Assembly (NCBI RefSeq): GCF_002803065.1
Contig: NZ_NNBL01000002.1
Span: 682,001-746,000, forward strand
DNA: 64,000 nt
Direction of reading: 5' to 3'
From: Streptomyces sp. CB01635
GTDB lineage: Bacteria > Actinomycetota > Actinomycetes > Streptomycetales > Streptomycetaceae
A model generated the notes under the pieces. That model was not told the origin of the DNA and made no database searches. It worked only from the letters and a program-made list of their open reading frames with translations. Numbering within the stretch: position 1 is the first letter of the stretch; each line of letters begins with the position of its first letter. Shown here in pieces: positions 31,757-40,679 of this stretch. The position numbers and the translations under genes were made by a program.

Positions 31757-33844
31757 TCAGTGCTGGGCTGCGGCGAGGGATTCCCGGGCGGCGGCGGCCA
31801 CGGCGTCGCCAGTGAAGCCGAACTCCCGGAAGAGGACCTTGCCGTCGGCGGAAGCACCGAAGTGCTCCAGCGAAACAATCCGTCCGGCGTCACCGACGAA
31901 GCGGTGCCACGTCAGACCGATACCGGCCTCGACCGCGACACGCGCCTTGACCGACGGCGGCAGGACCGAGTCCTTGTACTCCTGGTCCTGCTCGTCGAAC
32001 CACTCGACCGACGGCATGGACACGACGCGCGCCGGGATCCCCGCGGCCTGGAGCTGCTCGCGCGCCTCGACGGCGAGCTGCACCTCGGAACCGGTACCGA
32101 TGAGGACCACCTGCGCGTCGCCGCCTTCGGCGTCGAGCAGGACGTAGCCACCCTTGGCCGCATCCTCGTTCGCCTCGTACGTCGGTACGCCCTGACGGGT
32201 CAGCACGAGGCCGTGCGGAGCGCCCTTGCCGAACACCTTCGTGTACCGCTTGAGGATCTCGCGCCAGGCGATCACGGTCTCGTTGGCGTCCGCGGGGCGG
32301 ACGACGTTCAGACCGGGGATCGCGCGCAGCGCCGCCAGGTGCTCGACCGGCTGGTGCGTCGGACCGTCCTCGCCCAGACCGATCGAGTCGTGCGTCCACA
32401 CGTACGTGACCGGCAGGTGCATCAGGGCCGACAGGCGGACCGAGTTGCGCATGTAGTCGGAGAACACCAGGAAGGTGCCGCCGTAGATACGGGTGTTGCC
32501 GTGCAGCGCGATGCCGTTCATCTCGGCGGCCATCGAGTGCTCGCGGATGCCGAAGTGGATCGTGCGGCCGTACGGGTCGGCCTCCGGCAGCGGGTTGTCC
32601 GCCGGCAGGAACGACGACGTCTTGTCGATCGTCGTGTTGTTCGAGCCCGCGAGGTCGGCCGAGCCGCCCCACAGCTCCGGGATGACCGGGCCGAGCGCCT
32701 GGAGAACCTTGCCGGACGCCGCGCGGGTGGCGACACCCTTGCCGGTCTCGAAGGTCGGCAGGTGCGACTCCCAGCCCTCGGGCAGGTCGGTCGCCTCGAT
32801 GCGGTCGTACTCGGCGGCGCGCTCCGGGTTGGCCGTGCGCCAGGCGGCGAACGACTTCTCCCACTCGGCCTTCGCCTCGCGACCGCGGTCCAGCGCCTCA
32901 CGCGTGTGCGCGATGACCTCGTCGGCGACCTCGAACGACTTCTCCGGGTCGAAGCCGAGCACGCGCTTGGTGGCCGCGACCTCGTCGTCGCCGAGCGCCG
33001 AGCCGTGCGCGGCCTCGGTGTTCTGCGCGTTCGGCGCGGGCCAGGCGATGATCGAGCGCATCGCGATGAAGGAGGGACGCTCGGTCTCGGCCTTCGCGGC
33101 CTCGATCGCGGCGAACAGGGCCTCGGGGTCGAGGTCGCCGTTCTCCTTCGGCTCCACGCGCTGTACGTGCCAGCCGTAGGCCTCGTACCGCTTCATGGTG
33201 TCCTCGGAGACCGCGGTCTCCGTGTCACCCTCGATCGAGATGTGGTTGTCGTCCCACAGCAGGACGAGGTTGCCGAGCTTCTGGTGCCCGGCCATCGAGG
33301 ACGCCTCGGAGGAGATGCCCTCCTGGAGGCAGCCGTCGCCGGCGATCGCGAAGATGTGGTGGTCGAACGGGGAGGTGCCGGGGGCCGCCTCCGGGTCGAA
33401 CAGACCACGCTCGAAACGGGCGGCCATCGCCATGCCCACGGCGTTGGCGACACCCTGGCCGAGCGGCCCGGTCGTCGTCTCCACGCCCGTGGTGTGCCCG
33501 TACTCCGGGTGCCCCGGGGTCTTGCTGCCCCAGGTACGGAACGCCTTCAGGTCATCGAGCTGGAGGCCGAAACCGGCCAGGTACAGCTGGATGTAGAGGG
33601 TCAGGGACGAGTGGCCCGCGGACAGCACGAACCGGTCGCGCCCGACCCAGTCGGCGTCCGCCGGGTCGTGCCGCATCACCTTCTGAAAGAGGGTGTACGC
33701 GGCCGGTGCCAGGCTCATCGCCGTACCCGGATGGCCGTTACCGACCTTCTGTACGGCGTCCGCGGCCAGGACACGAGCGGTGTCAACGGCCCGCTGGTCC
33801 AACTCGGTCCACTGGAGGTCTGTGGTGGTCGGCTTGGTGCTCAC
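31757..33844 (-). CDS. tkt: transketolase
   Basis: 695-residue thiamine-diphosphate enzyme of the non-oxidative pentose phosphate pathway. [17 protein letters not shown], the ThDP motif starting [10 protein letters not shown] (near 167) and ending in [26 protein letters not shown] in the pyrimidine domain, and a C-terminal domain with [16 protein letters not shown] start. Head of the tkt-tal-zwf-opcA-pgl operon and divergent from ctaB. Confidence 0.98.
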   Translation of the reverse strand: MSTKPTTTDLQWTELDQRAVDTARVLAADAVQKVGNGHPGTAMSLAPAAYTLFQKVMRHDPADADWVGRDRFVLSAGHSSLTLYIQLYLAGFGLQLDDLKAFRTWGSKTPGHPEYGHTTGVETTTGPLGQGVANAVGMAMAARFERGLFDPEAAPGTSPFDHHIFAIAGDGCLQEGISSEASSMAGHQKLGNLVLLWDDNHISIEGDTETAVSEDTMKRYEAYGWHVQRVEPKENGDLDPEALFAAIEAAKAETERPSFIAMRSIIAWPAPNAQNTEAAHGSALGDDEVAATKRVLGFDPEKSFEVADEVIAHTREALDRGREAKAEWEKSFAAWRTANPERAAEYDRIEATDLPEGWESHLPTFETGKGVATRAASGKVLQALGPVIPELWGGSADLAGSNNTTIDKTSSFLPADNPLPEADPYGRTIHFGIREHSMAAEMNGIALHGNTRIYGGTFLVFSDYMRNSVRLSALMHLPVTYVWTHDSIGLGEDGPTHQPVEHLAALRAIPGLNVVRPADANETVIAWREILKRYTKVFGKGAPHGLVLTRQGVPTYEANEDAAKGGYVLLDAEGGDAQVVLIGTGSEVQLAVEAREQLQAAGIPARVVSMPSVEWFDEQDQEYKDSVLPPSVKARVAVEAGIGLTWHRFVGDAGRIVSLEHFGASADGKVLFREFGFTGDAVAAAARESLAAAQH

Positions 33845-34162
33845 CCTGGGTCAGGGCTCCTCTCCACATGTCGAATGCCGGTGATGATGGGCTCACCGAC
33901 TGTTGTCGAGCCTACCCCTGCGGGTACGCGCATTTTTTCGACTCAATCCAGACTGCCGGGCCGTGCCGGAATCCGCCTCCTGACGGGCATCCGCGCCGCT
34001 CGACAAGTGAATGTTCGGCTGCTCATCTGGGGTGCTCCGAAACACGAACCGACCCCCACGAAGAGCCAGGTATAGGCAACGTCTACAGTGGCGTGGTACG
34101 CGCGAGCCTTTACCGGGACTTCACATCCGGGGGCTTGCTGGGAGTCTCTGTCAGGGGTGTGC
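33845..34162. other. divergent promoter region tkt / ctaB
   Basis: 318 bases with no supported gene. It should hold the tkt promoter on the reverse strand and the ctaB promoter on the forward strand. Near the ctaB side, TATAGG (in GGTATAGGC, about 34069-34077) and CTACAG (34081-34086) are -10-like. A run of six T lies near 33933. No strong operator is seen. Confidence 0.5.
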
Positions 34163-35110
34163 GTGACGGCCGTCGAATCCCGTCCAGCGGGGCAACTCGG
34201 GACGAGCATCAGCCCGAGCCAACGGCCGCTCGGGGCCCGGTTCAAGGCATTCGTGGCGCTGACCAAGCCGCGGATCATCGAACTGCTGCTGATCACCACG
34301 GTTCCGGTCATGTTCCTCGCGCAGCAGGGTGTGCCCGACCTGAAGCTGGTGTTCCTCACCTGCCTCGGCGGCTACCTCTCCGCGGGCGGTGCCAACGCGC
34401 TGAACATGTACATCGACCGTGACATCGACGCGCTCATGGAGCGCACGTCGCAGCGGCCACTGGTCACCGGAATGGTCAGCCCCCGGGAGTGCCTCGCCTT
34501 CGGCATCGCCCTCGCGGTCATCTCCACGCTGCTGTTCGGGCTGGCCGTCAACTGGCTCTCCGCCTGGCTCTCGCTCGGCGCTCTCCTCTTCTATGTGGTC
34601 GTCTACACGATGATCCTGAAGCGCCGCACCTCGCAGAACATCGTCTGGGGCGGCATCGCCGGCTGCCTGCCGGTCCTCATCGGCTGGTCCGCGGTCACGA
34701 ACTCGATGTCGTGGGCCCCGGTCATCCTCTTCCTCGTCATGTTCTTCTGGACGCCGCCGCACTACTGGCCGCTGTCCATGAAGGTCAAGGACGACTACGC
34801 GCGCGTGGGCGTGCCGATGCTGCCCGTCGTCGCCTCGAACAAGGTGGTCGCGAAGCAGATCGTCATCTACAGCTGGGTGATGGTCGTCGTCTCCCTGCTC
34901 CTGACGCCGCTCGGCTACACCGGCTGGTTCTACACCGCGGTCGCCCTGCTGGCCGGCGGGTTCTGGCTGTGGGAGGCGCACGGGCTGCAGAACCGCGCCA
35001 ACGCCGAGGTGTCGGGCGCGAAGCTCAAGGAGATGCGCCTCTTCCACTGGTCGATCACCTACGTCTCGATCCTCTTCGTGGCGGTCGCGGTGGACCCCTT
35101 CCTGCGCTGA
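34163..35110 (+). CDS. ctaB: protoheme IX farnesyltransferase (heme O synthase)
   Basis: 315-residue UbiA-family membrane enzyme adding a farnesyl group to heme B, giving heme O for cytochrome oxidase; CtaA, encoded nearby, then makes heme A. It has [19 protein letters not shown] at the N-terminus, the first Asp-rich motif [15 protein letters not shown] (near 80-94), the second motif [17 protein letters not shown], and about eight membrane helices. The GTG at 34163 follows AGGGG and gives the normal N-terminus; 25 further codons are open upstream but lack a ribosome-binding site. Strong terminator follows. Confidence 0.96.
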   Translation: MTAVESRPAGQLGTSISPSQRPLGARFKAFVALTKPRIIELLLITTVPVMFLAQQGVPDLKLVFLTCLGGYLSAGGANALNMYIDRDIDALMERTSQRPLVTGMVSPRECLAFGIALAVISTLLFGLAVNWLSAWLSLGALLFYVVVYTMILKRRTSQNIVWGGIAGCLPVLIGWSAVTNSMSWAPVILFLVMFFWTPPHYWPLSMKVKDDYARVGVPMLPVVASNKVVAKQIVIYSWVMVVVSLLLTPLGYTGWFYTAVALLAGGFWLWEAHGLQNRANAEVSGAKLKEMRLFHWSITYVSILFVAVAVDPFLR

Positions 35111-35127
35111 CCCACCCGGGAATTTCC

Positions 35128-35171
35128 CGACGGGAGGGGGGAGTGGCCAAGGCCACGCCCCCCTCCCGTCG
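35128..35171 (+). terminator. long hairpin terminator after ctaB
   Basis: About 20 paired bases (arms starting CGACGGGAGGGGGG and mirrored) with one A-G mismatch and a minimal AA apex. Confidence 0.88.
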
Positions 35172-35204
35172 CCAGTTGATCTACCTGTCAGTAGCATCCT
35201 GTCC

Positions 35205-35552
35205 ATGGCAGACACTCAAGCGGTTGACGACCCGAAGCAGGCGGCGAAGGACGAGCGCAGGGCCGCCCGGCTCGCCCGGGAGATCGGGACGTTCGCCAAG
35301 CAGCACGGCGGCGCCGAGGGACAGCTCGCGTACCTCGGGGAGCGCGGCACGCGCATCGCGCTCGTCGGCGAGGACGGCGGCTGGGGCAACCTCGTGGCGC
35401 CTTCCGACGCCATCGCGCGCAAGGCCGTCGAGAAGGCCGGGATCACGATCCGCGAGGACTTCGACGGTGAGATGGCCGCCAAGGTGAAGACCGGACCGTA
35501 CGAATGGACCCGCATGGCGGGCATCCAGGTCGGCGGCCCGAGCAACAAGTAG
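35205..35552 (+). CDS. small conserved actinobacterial protein of unknown function
   Basis: 115-residue soluble protein: charged N-terminal helix (DDPKQAAKDERRAARLAREIGTF), then a small alpha/beta part with GERGTRIALVGEDGGWGNLV, AIARKAVEKAGI and a C-terminal PYEWTRMAGIQVGG. It is remembered as a conserved neighbour of ctaB/ctaA in Streptomyces, but no function is known. Standalone gene between two terminators. ATG; ribosome-binding site not obvious. Confidence 0.75.
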   Translation: MADTQAVDDPKQAAKDERRAARLAREIGTFAKQHGGAEGQLAYLGERGTRIALVGEDGGWGNLVAPSDAIARKAVEKAGITIREDFDGEMAAKVKTGPYEWTRMAGIQVGGPSNK

Positions 35553-35564
35553 CCGCCCGTCCAA

Positions 35565-35597
35565 TGCGTCAGGTGTACGAGACCAACACCTGACGCA
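35565..35597 (+). terminator. terminator after the small conserved gene
   Basis: Perfect 12-bp stem TGCGTCAGGTGT / ACACCTGACGCA with a 9-base loop. Confidence 0.85.
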
Positions 35598-35647
35598 GGT
35601 TTCACCCGTTAGGACCGTAGAAGCACGGTCCATCTACGGGAGCCCGG

Positions 35648-36778
35648 ATGATCGATACGCCATCCCTCGTGGACCAGTACTGCCACGGGGTACTGCGGAC
35701 GGAACTCGGCCTCGGCACGTTCGAGGCCCATCTCGGCCGGGGCGACCGCCCGCCCGCCCCCGGCACGACCTTCTTCGACACCCAGACCGGCTTCGCCGTA
35801 CGCCGCTGGTGTCCGCCGCTCCTCGGCCTCGAACCGCACTGCCCGCCCGCCCGCTACCTCGCGCGGCGCCGCGAACTGGGCGTCCTGGAGTCGGGCCGCA
35901 GACTGCTGCGGGGCAGCGGCATCACGACGTACCTGGTCGACACGGGACTGCCGGGCGACCTGACCGGGCCGCGCGAGATGGCCTCCGTCGGCGACGCGGA
36001 CGCGCACGAGATCGTTCGCCTCGAACTCCTCGCCGAGCAGGTCGCCGACACCTCGGGCACCGTCGAGTCCCTGCTCGCCAACCTCGCCGAGTCCGTGCAC
36101 GCCGCCGCCGCGAACGCCGTCGCGTTCACCTCAGTGGCGGGCGTACGGCACGGCCTCGCGTTCGCGCCCCAGCCGCCGGGACCCGGCGAAGTGCGCGGAG
36201 CCGCGGGACGCTGGCTCGCCGCGCGCCGCGTCGGCGGACCCCTCACCGACCCCGTGCTCCTGCGCCATCTGCTGTGGATCGCGGTGGCCTCGGGCCGGCC
36301 GCTGCAACTCCACGCGGGCCTCGGCGAACCCGGCCTGCGTCTCGACCGCACCGACCCGGTCCTGCTCACCGACTTCGCCCGCGCCACGGCCGGACTCGGC
36401 ACCGACCTGATCCTGTTGCACGGCTACCCGTACCACCGGCACGCGGCGCACCTCGCCGGCATCTTCCCGCATGTGTACGCGGACCTCGGCCCGGCGCTCG
36501 CCCGTACCGGGGCGCGGGCGGCGGCCGTACTCGCGGAGATCCTGGAACTCGCCCCGTTCGGCAAGCTGCTGTTCTCCAGCGGCGCGCACGGCCTGCCGGA
36601 GCTGCATGTGGTGGGGGCTCGGCTGTTCCGCGAGGCGCTCGGACGGGTGCTCGGCGGCTGGGTCTCGGAGGGCGCGTGGTCCCTGGCGGACGCGCAGCGG
36701 GTCGCCGGGATGATCGGCTCGGTGACGGCCCAGCGGGTCTACGGCCTCAGCGGCACGGGCGCCGCGCAGGGCGGCTGA
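35648..36778 (+). CDS. amidohydrolase family protein (TIM-barrel hydrolase)
   Basis: 376-residue predicted metal-dependent hydrolase of the amidohydrolase_2-like group. It begins IDTPSLVDQYCHGVL, in which the usual HxH near the N-terminus is reduced to one His. It continues with GRPLQLHAGLGEPGL (His at strand end), LILLHGYPYHRHAAHLAGIFPHVYADLGP and LLFSSGAHGLPEL, where the usual catalytic Asp region reads SSGAHG. Because one N-terminal His and the Asp differ from the canonical pattern, activity and metal use are uncertain. ATG with GGGAG upstream. It is convergent with ctaA. Confidence 0.78.
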   Translation: MIDTPSLVDQYCHGVLRTELGLGTFEAHLGRGDRPPAPGTTFFDTQTGFAVRRWCPPLLGLEPHCPPARYLARRRELGVLESGRRLLRGSGITTYLVDTGLPGDLTGPREMASVGDADAHEIVRLELLAEQVADTSGTVESLLANLAESVHAAAANAVAFTSVAGVRHGLAFAPQPPGPGEVRGAAGRWLAARRVGGPLTDPVLLRHLLWIAVASGRPLQLHAGLGEPGLRLDRTDPVLLTDFARATAGLGTDLILLHGYPYHRHAAHLAGIFPHVYADLGPALARTGARAAAVLAEILELAPFGKLLFSSGAHGLPELHVVGARLFREALGRVLGGWVSEGAWSLADAQRVAGMIGSVTAQRVYGLSGTGAAQGG

Positions 36779-36799
36779 CCCGGGCCGCGGGCTGTTCGT

Positions 36800-37804
36800 T
36801 CAGACGGTGGAGAGGGCCGGGTCCGCCTGGGCCGGGACCTCAGCCGTGCCCAGCGGGCGCTCCCGCAGTGACAGCAGGACCCGCAGGACCGCGATCCACA
36901 CCAGGGCCGAGCCCAGCATGTGCAGGCCGACGAGGACCTCGGGCAGGTCGGTGAAGTACTGGACGTAGCCGATGACGCCCTGCGCGAGCAGCACGAGGAA
37001 CAGGTCGCGGGTGCGGTGCAGGGGGCCCTTGGGGGCGTCGACCGCCTTGAGGACGAACCACAGGGCGAACGCCAGCGTCACCACGATCCACGCCAGGACG
37101 GCGTGCGCCTTGCTGATGGTCTCCCAGTCGAGCGGCATGCGCTCCACGTCGCTGGAGTCGCCGGCGTGCGGGCCCGAGCCCGTCACCACCGTGCCGACCA
37201 TGATCAGCGCCACGGTGGCCGCCGTCAGGATCCAGACGAGCTGCCGCACGGCCTTGCCGACGAGGGGGCGCGGTGCGGCGTCACCCTCACGAGTGCGCTG
37301 CCACATCACCGTGGCGACCGCGATCAGCGCGGTGGACAGCAGGAAGTGGGCGGCGACCGTGTACGGGTTGAGGCCGACGAGGACGACGATGCCGCCGAGG
37401 ACGGCGTTGCCCATGACGAGCCAGAACTGGGCCCAGCCGAGCCGGGTCAGGCCGCGCCGCCACGGCTTCTGCGAGCGGGCGGCGATGATCGCCCAGCCGA
37501 CCGCGGCGCACAGGACGTACGTCAGCATGCGGTTGCCGAACTCGATGGCTCCGTGGAAGCCCATCGCGCTCGTCGCGGTGAGGGACTCGTCGGTGCACTT
37601 GGGCCACGTCGGGCAGCCGAGGCCCGAGCCCGTCAGGCGCACCGCGCCGCCGGTGACCACGATGACCACCGTCATGACGACGGCGGAGAGCGCGGCGCGC
37701 CGGACGGTCCGCTGAGCGGGGGTCCAGCGTTCGGCGATGAAGGCGAGCGGGTTGCGCACGGCTCGAGCGGCGTCGGCGGGGGTCACGTTTGGCACGGGCC
37801 CCAT
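36800..37804 (-). CDS. ctaA: heme A synthase (COX15/CtaA)
   Basis: 334-residue, eight-helix membrane protein oxidising heme O to heme A for aa3-type oxidase. Features: TGGAVRLTGSGLGCPTWPKC, FHGAIEFGNRMLTYVL (heme-ligating His), NPYTVAAHFLLSTALI, ISKAHAVLAWIVVTL, and VGLHMLGSALVWIAVL. The ATG at 37804 is taken; a GTG three codons later (37795) is preferred by some homologues, and no good ribosome-binding site decides. It works with CtaB although the genes lie on opposite strands. Confidence 0.93.
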   Translation of the reverse strand: MGPVPNVTPADAARAVRNPLAFIAERWTPAQRTVRRAALSAVVMTVVIVVTGGAVRLTGSGLGCPTWPKCTDESLTATSAMGFHGAIEFGNRMLTYVLCAAVGWAIIAARSQKPWRRGLTRLGWAQFWLVMGNAVLGGIVVLVGLNPYTVAAHFLLSTALIAVATVMWQRTREGDAAPRPLVGKAVRQLVWILTAATVALIMVGTVVTGSGPHAGDSSDVERMPLDWETISKAHAVLAWIVVTLAFALWFVLKAVDAPKGPLHRTRDLFLVLLAQGVIGYVQYFTDLPEVLVGLHMLGSALVWIAVLRVLLSLRERPLGTAEVPAQADPALSTV

Positions 37805-37882
37805 CGTAGGGCGCCGCTTGTGCATGTCTTCACGAGGGGGCCGATCCGGGACGATTGTGACGCCCCGCACGTGCCGTACGGC

Positions 37883-38653
37883 CTACTCCCAGCGGAAGAA
37901 GCGCGCCGCGGCGCCCAGGCCGAGGACCGCCCAGACCGCGAGGATCCCGAGGTCGCCCCACGGCATCGCCGCGCCGTGCTGAAGGACGTCCCGCAGCCCG
38001 TCGGAGAGCGCCGAGATCGGCAGCAGCCCGAGGACGGACTGCGCCGCGTCCGGGAACTTGTCGAGCGGCACGATGACGCCGCCGCCGACGAGCAGGAGCA
38101 GGAAGACCAGGTTCGCGGCGGCCAGCGTCGCCTCCGCCTTGAGCGTGCCCGCCATGAGCAGGCCGAGCCCGGAGAACGCGGCCGTCCCGAGGACGAGCAG
38201 GAGCAGCACGGCGAGCGGGTTGCCCTGCGGGGACCAGCCGAGCGCGAGGGCGATCACCGTCACGAGGATCACCTGGAGGACCTCGGTGACCAGCACGGAC
38301 AGCGTCTTCGCGGTCATCAGGGCCCAGCGCGGCAGCGGCGAGGACGCGAGCAGCTTGAGTACGCCGTAGCGGCGCTCGAAGCCCGTCGCGATGGCCTGGC
38401 CCGTGAACGCGGTCGACATGACGGCGAGCGCGAGGATGCCCGGGGCCAGGAAGTCCACGGCCTTCCCGTCGCCCGTGTCGACGATGTCGACCGCGCTGAA
38501 CAGGACGAGCAGCAGGGTGGGGATGATGACGGTGAGCAGCAGCTGCTCGCCGTTGCGCAGGAGCATCTTCGTCTCGAGGACGGCCTGCGCGCCGATCATG
38601 CGGGACAGCGGCGCGGCCCCCGGCTTCGGCGTGTACGTACCGGCGACACTCAT
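37883..38653 (-). CDS. ABC-2 type transporter permease
   Basis: 256-residue membrane subunit with six hydrophobic helices and the ABC-2 pattern: N-terminal cytoplasmic lead (IGAQAVLETKMLLRNGEQLLLTVIIP), FLAPGILALAVMSTAFTGQAIATGFERRYGVLKLL, and a C-terminal helix pair after PLDKFPDAAQSVLGLLP. Pairs with the ATPase just upstream; the substrate is unknown. The start ATG overlaps the stop of a 31-codon mini-frame created by a duplication (38650-38774). Confidence 0.9.
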   Translation of the reverse strand: MSVAGTYTPKPGAAPLSRMIGAQAVLETKMLLRNGEQLLLTVIIPTLLLVLFSAVDIVDTGDGKAVDFLAPGILALAVMSTAFTGQAIATGFERRYGVLKLLASSPLPRWALMTAKTLSVLVTEVLQVILVTVIALALGWSPQGNPLAVLLLLVLGTAAFSGLGLLMAGTLKAEATLAAANLVFLLLLVGGGVIVPLDKFPDAAQSVLGLLPISALSDGLRDVLQHGAAMPWGDLGILAVWAVLGLGAAARFFRWE

Positions 38654-38745
38654 CCGCGCAGCTCCCTGCCGGTCATTTCCAGGCTGTGTCTTCCCGGGGG
38701 GCAACCCCCGGGCCCGCGGCCGGGGGTCGGCTGGGCCTTGTTCAT
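38650..38745 (-). CDS. 31-codon coupled mini-ORF in a duplicated junction
   Basis: Starts at ATG 38745, overlapping the ATPase stop as ATGA, and ends at TGA 38652-38650, overlapping the permease start as ATGA. The peptide starts MNKAQPTPGRG and ends EMTGRELRG, the same nine residues that end the ATPase. It probably exists only because of the 92-bp duplication; a function beyond keeping translational coupling is doubtful. Confidence 0.35.
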   Translation of the reverse strand: MNKAQPTPGRGPGGCPPGRHSLEMTGRELRG

Positions 38746-38774
38746 CCGCGCAGCTCCCTGCCGGTCATTTCCAG
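38650..38774. repeat. 33-bp direct repeat flanking a GC-rich hairpin
   Basis: An exact 33-base copy lies at 38650-38682 and at 38742-38774. It encodes the end of the ATPase plus the overlapping start codon. Between the copies are 59 bases with the hairpin CCCGGGGG-GCAA-CCCCCGGG (38693-38712, GNRA loop). This looks like an insertion of a palindromic unit with duplication of the gene junction. Confidence 0.9.
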
Positions 38775-39665
38775 AAAGACGTCTTCGAGGGTGTGGCGTT
38801 CGACCGAGATCTTCTCCGGCATCACGCCGTGCTGCGCGCACCACGATGTCACCGTCGCGAGCAGCTGCGGGTCGACCTCGCCGCTGACCCGGTACGAGCC
38901 GGGGGTGAGCTCGGCGGCCGCGGAGTCCATCGGGAGGGCCTTGAGGAGCGAGGCGACATCGAGCCCCGGGCGTCCGGAGAAGCGCAGGGTGTTCTCGGCG
39001 CCGCCGCGGCACAGCTGCTCGGGGGAGCCCTGCGCGATGACGCGGCCCGCGTCGATGATCGCGATGTCGTCGGAGAGTTCCTCCGCCTCGTCCATGTGGT
39101 GCGTGGTGAGGATGACGGAGACGCCGTCGGCCCGCAGATCCCGTACGAGGTCCCAGGTCGCGCGGCGTGCCTGCGGGTCGAGGCCGGCGGTCGGCTCGTC
39201 CAGGAAGACGAGCTCGGGGCGGCCGACGACCGCCATGGCGAGCGCGAGGCGCTGCTGCTGCCCGCCGGAGAGCCTGCGGTACGTGGTGCGGCCGCAGCTG
39301 CCGAGGCCGAGGCGCTCGATCAGCGCGTCCACGTCCAGGGGGTGCGCGTGGAGCTTCGCCGTATGGCGGAGCATCTCGTCCGCGCGGGCGCCGGAGTAGA
39401 CGCCTCCGGACTGCAGCATCACGCCGATCCGGGGTCGCAGTTCGCCGGCCTGGGCGACGGGGTCGAGGCCGAGGACCCGGACCGTTCCCGCGTCCGGACG
39501 GCGGTAGCCCTCGCAGGTTTCGATCGTGGTGGTCTTTCCGGCGCCGTTGGGGCCGAGGACGGCGGTGATGCCGGCCGAGGCCTCCAGATCGAGGCCGTCG
39601 ACCGCGGTCCTGGTTCCGTACCGCTTGACCAGACTCTGGATCCGGACGACGGGCTCGCTTCGCAT
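38742..39665 (-). CDS. ABC transporter ATP-binding protein (ABC-2 exporter)
   Basis: 307-residue ATPase. Walker A GPNGAGKTTT (near 39-48), Q-loop in VMLQSGGV, signature LSGGQQQRLALA, Walker B LVFLDEPTAGLD, H-loop LTTHHMDEAEEL, then a C-terminal extension of about 90 residues, as in drug and antibiotic exporters of the DrrA/CcmA group. Start: ATG at 39665 is favoured because a TAGACT -10-like hexamer ends eight bases before it, suggesting a leaderless mRNA; TTG at 39674 is an alternative. Confidence 0.92.
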   Translation of the reverse strand: MRSEPVVRIQSLVKRYGTRTAVDGLDLEASAGITAVLGPNGAGKTTTIETCEGYRRPDAGTVRVLGLDPVAQAGELRPRIGVMLQSGGVYSGARADEMLRHTAKLHAHPLDVDALIERLGLGSCGRTTYRRLSGGQQQRLALAMAVVGRPELVFLDEPTAGLDPQARRATWDLVRDLRADGVSVILTTHHMDEAEELSDDIAIIDAGRVIAQGSPEQLCRGGAENTLRFSGRPGLDVASLLKALPMDSAAAELTPGSYRVSGEVDPQLLATVTSWCAQHGVMPEKISVERHTLEDVFLEMTGRELRG

Positions 39666-39720
39666 GAGCGCCAAGTCTAAGGACGCGCCGCGAGTCCCCG
39701 GCGGGCGGGGCCCTCGGCGC

Positions 39721-40515
39721 TCAGGTCCGGTGCCTCGCCAGCCATCCCTGGGCGTACGCGACGGCGTCGGCCACCGGGAAGAGCAGGGCGTCCGCCCCGC
39801 CCACCCGGCCGCGTACGACGGCGCCGTCGCGCTCGAAGTCCGCGCCGAGTTCGTCGAACCCGTCGGCGCTGACGTCGACCTCGGTCACCGTCTCCCAGCG
39901 CCGGCCGCCGGGGGTGAGGACCGCGCGTCCCATTTCGGTCCTCGGGGAGGCCATCCGGTACTCGGCGAGATGGAAGGCCGTACAGGTGGAGAAGGCCGTG
40001 CCGAGGAGGAGCACGCGCGCATTCTGTTCCTCCAGGCGGGCCAGCGGACTGTGCTCGCCGAGGGAGCAGTCGGTGGCGTGGCCGTCCGTGATCGCGGCGG
40101 CCCGCGGACCGAGCGCCGCGAACGACGTCCGGGGGTGCGCGCTGCGCAGCGCGCCGGGCCAGCGGCGGACGGTCTCGGCGATCGTGCCCATGCCGTCGCC
40201 GGGCGTGATCGCCGGGTCGTACGCGGGCATCGACGCGCGGATCCCGGCCCACCACTCCTGAGGCACTGGGGGCCTGCGCCACTGGGCCGGGTCGGAGTTG
40301 CCGCCGGTGTGCGTGGGGACGGTGAGTGTCCCGTTCGGTCCAAGCGCGTCGAGCAGACCTTGGACCACGGAAACGGCCCCTCCGCAGACCCAGCCGAGCG
40401 CGCTCAGGGAGGAGTGGAGGAGGAGGGTCTCGCCGGGGAGGACGCCGACGGTGCGGAGGTCGGTGGTGAGGGTGGTCCGGGTGACAAGTGGGCCGGTGGG
40501 AGGGGGTACAGGCAT
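39721..40515 (-). CDS. aminoglycoside N(3)-acetyltransferase family protein
   Basis: 264-residue AAC(3)-family acetyltransferase. Typical pattern: LVTRTTLTTDLRTVGVLPGETLLLHSSLSALGWV at the N-terminus, GTLTVPTHTGGNSDP, MGTIAETVRRWPGALRSAHPRTSFAALGPRA, and GEHSPLARLEEQNARVLLLG. Acetyl-CoA-dependent aminoglycoside modification is the family activity, but chromosomal actinobacterial members may act on other amines; resistance is not proven. The ATG at 40515 is favoured over a longer frame. Divergent to sufR. Confidence 0.85.
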   Translation of the reverse strand: MPVPPPTGPLVTRTTLTTDLRTVGVLPGETLLLHSSLSALGWVCGGAVSVVQGLLDALGPNGTLTVPTHTGGNSDPAQWRRPPVPQEWWAGIRASMPAYDPAITPGDGMGTIAETVRRWPGALRSAHPRTSFAALGPRAAAITDGHATDCSLGEHSPLARLEEQNARVLLLGTAFSTCTAFHLAEYRMASPRTEMGRAVLTPGGRRWETVTEVDVSADGFDELGADFERDGAVVRGRVGGADALLFPVADAVAYAQGWLARHRT

Positions 40516-40589
40516 GGGGTGCAGTGTTCTCCGCAGAGGTGGGGCGGCACCACCGAATCGATCGATCAAAGATCGTTTCCGCAGGTCAT

Positions 40590-40605
40590 CTTAGGTATGC
40601 CTAAG
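40590..40605. promoter_or_regulatory. iron-box-like palindrome upstream of the suf operon
   Basis: CTTAGG-TATG-CCTAAG is an inverted repeat. TTAGGTATGCCTAA matches 12 of the first 14 bases of the DtxR/IdeR/DmdR-type iron box (TTAGGTTAGCCTAACCTAA); the last third is not conserved. It lies about 50 bases upstream of the sufR -35 and could also serve the divergent AAC(3) gene. Confidence 0.4.
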
Positions 40606-40640
40606 TGATGCAGTGCACCGGAGATCGTTCCGGACCCCGC

Positions 40641-40679
40641 TTGTCAGGCCTTGAGGAATTACGCAACAATGGCGTTGTG
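40641..40679 (+). promoter_or_regulatory. sufR promoter with CAAC-N6-GTTG operator, leaderless start
   Basis: TTGTCA (40641-40646) and AACAAT (40665-40670), spaced 18, place transcription start near 40677, the sufR GTG itself. CAAC (40664-40667), six bases, GTTG (40674-40677) exactly fits the SufR operator described in cyanobacteria. It overlaps both the -10 and the start codon, so bound SufR would block RNA polymerase. Confidence 0.75.

Noticed and set aside
40605..40676. Upstream GTG start for sufR
   Set aside because: It precedes the recognisable promoter and SufR operator and has no ribosome-binding site.
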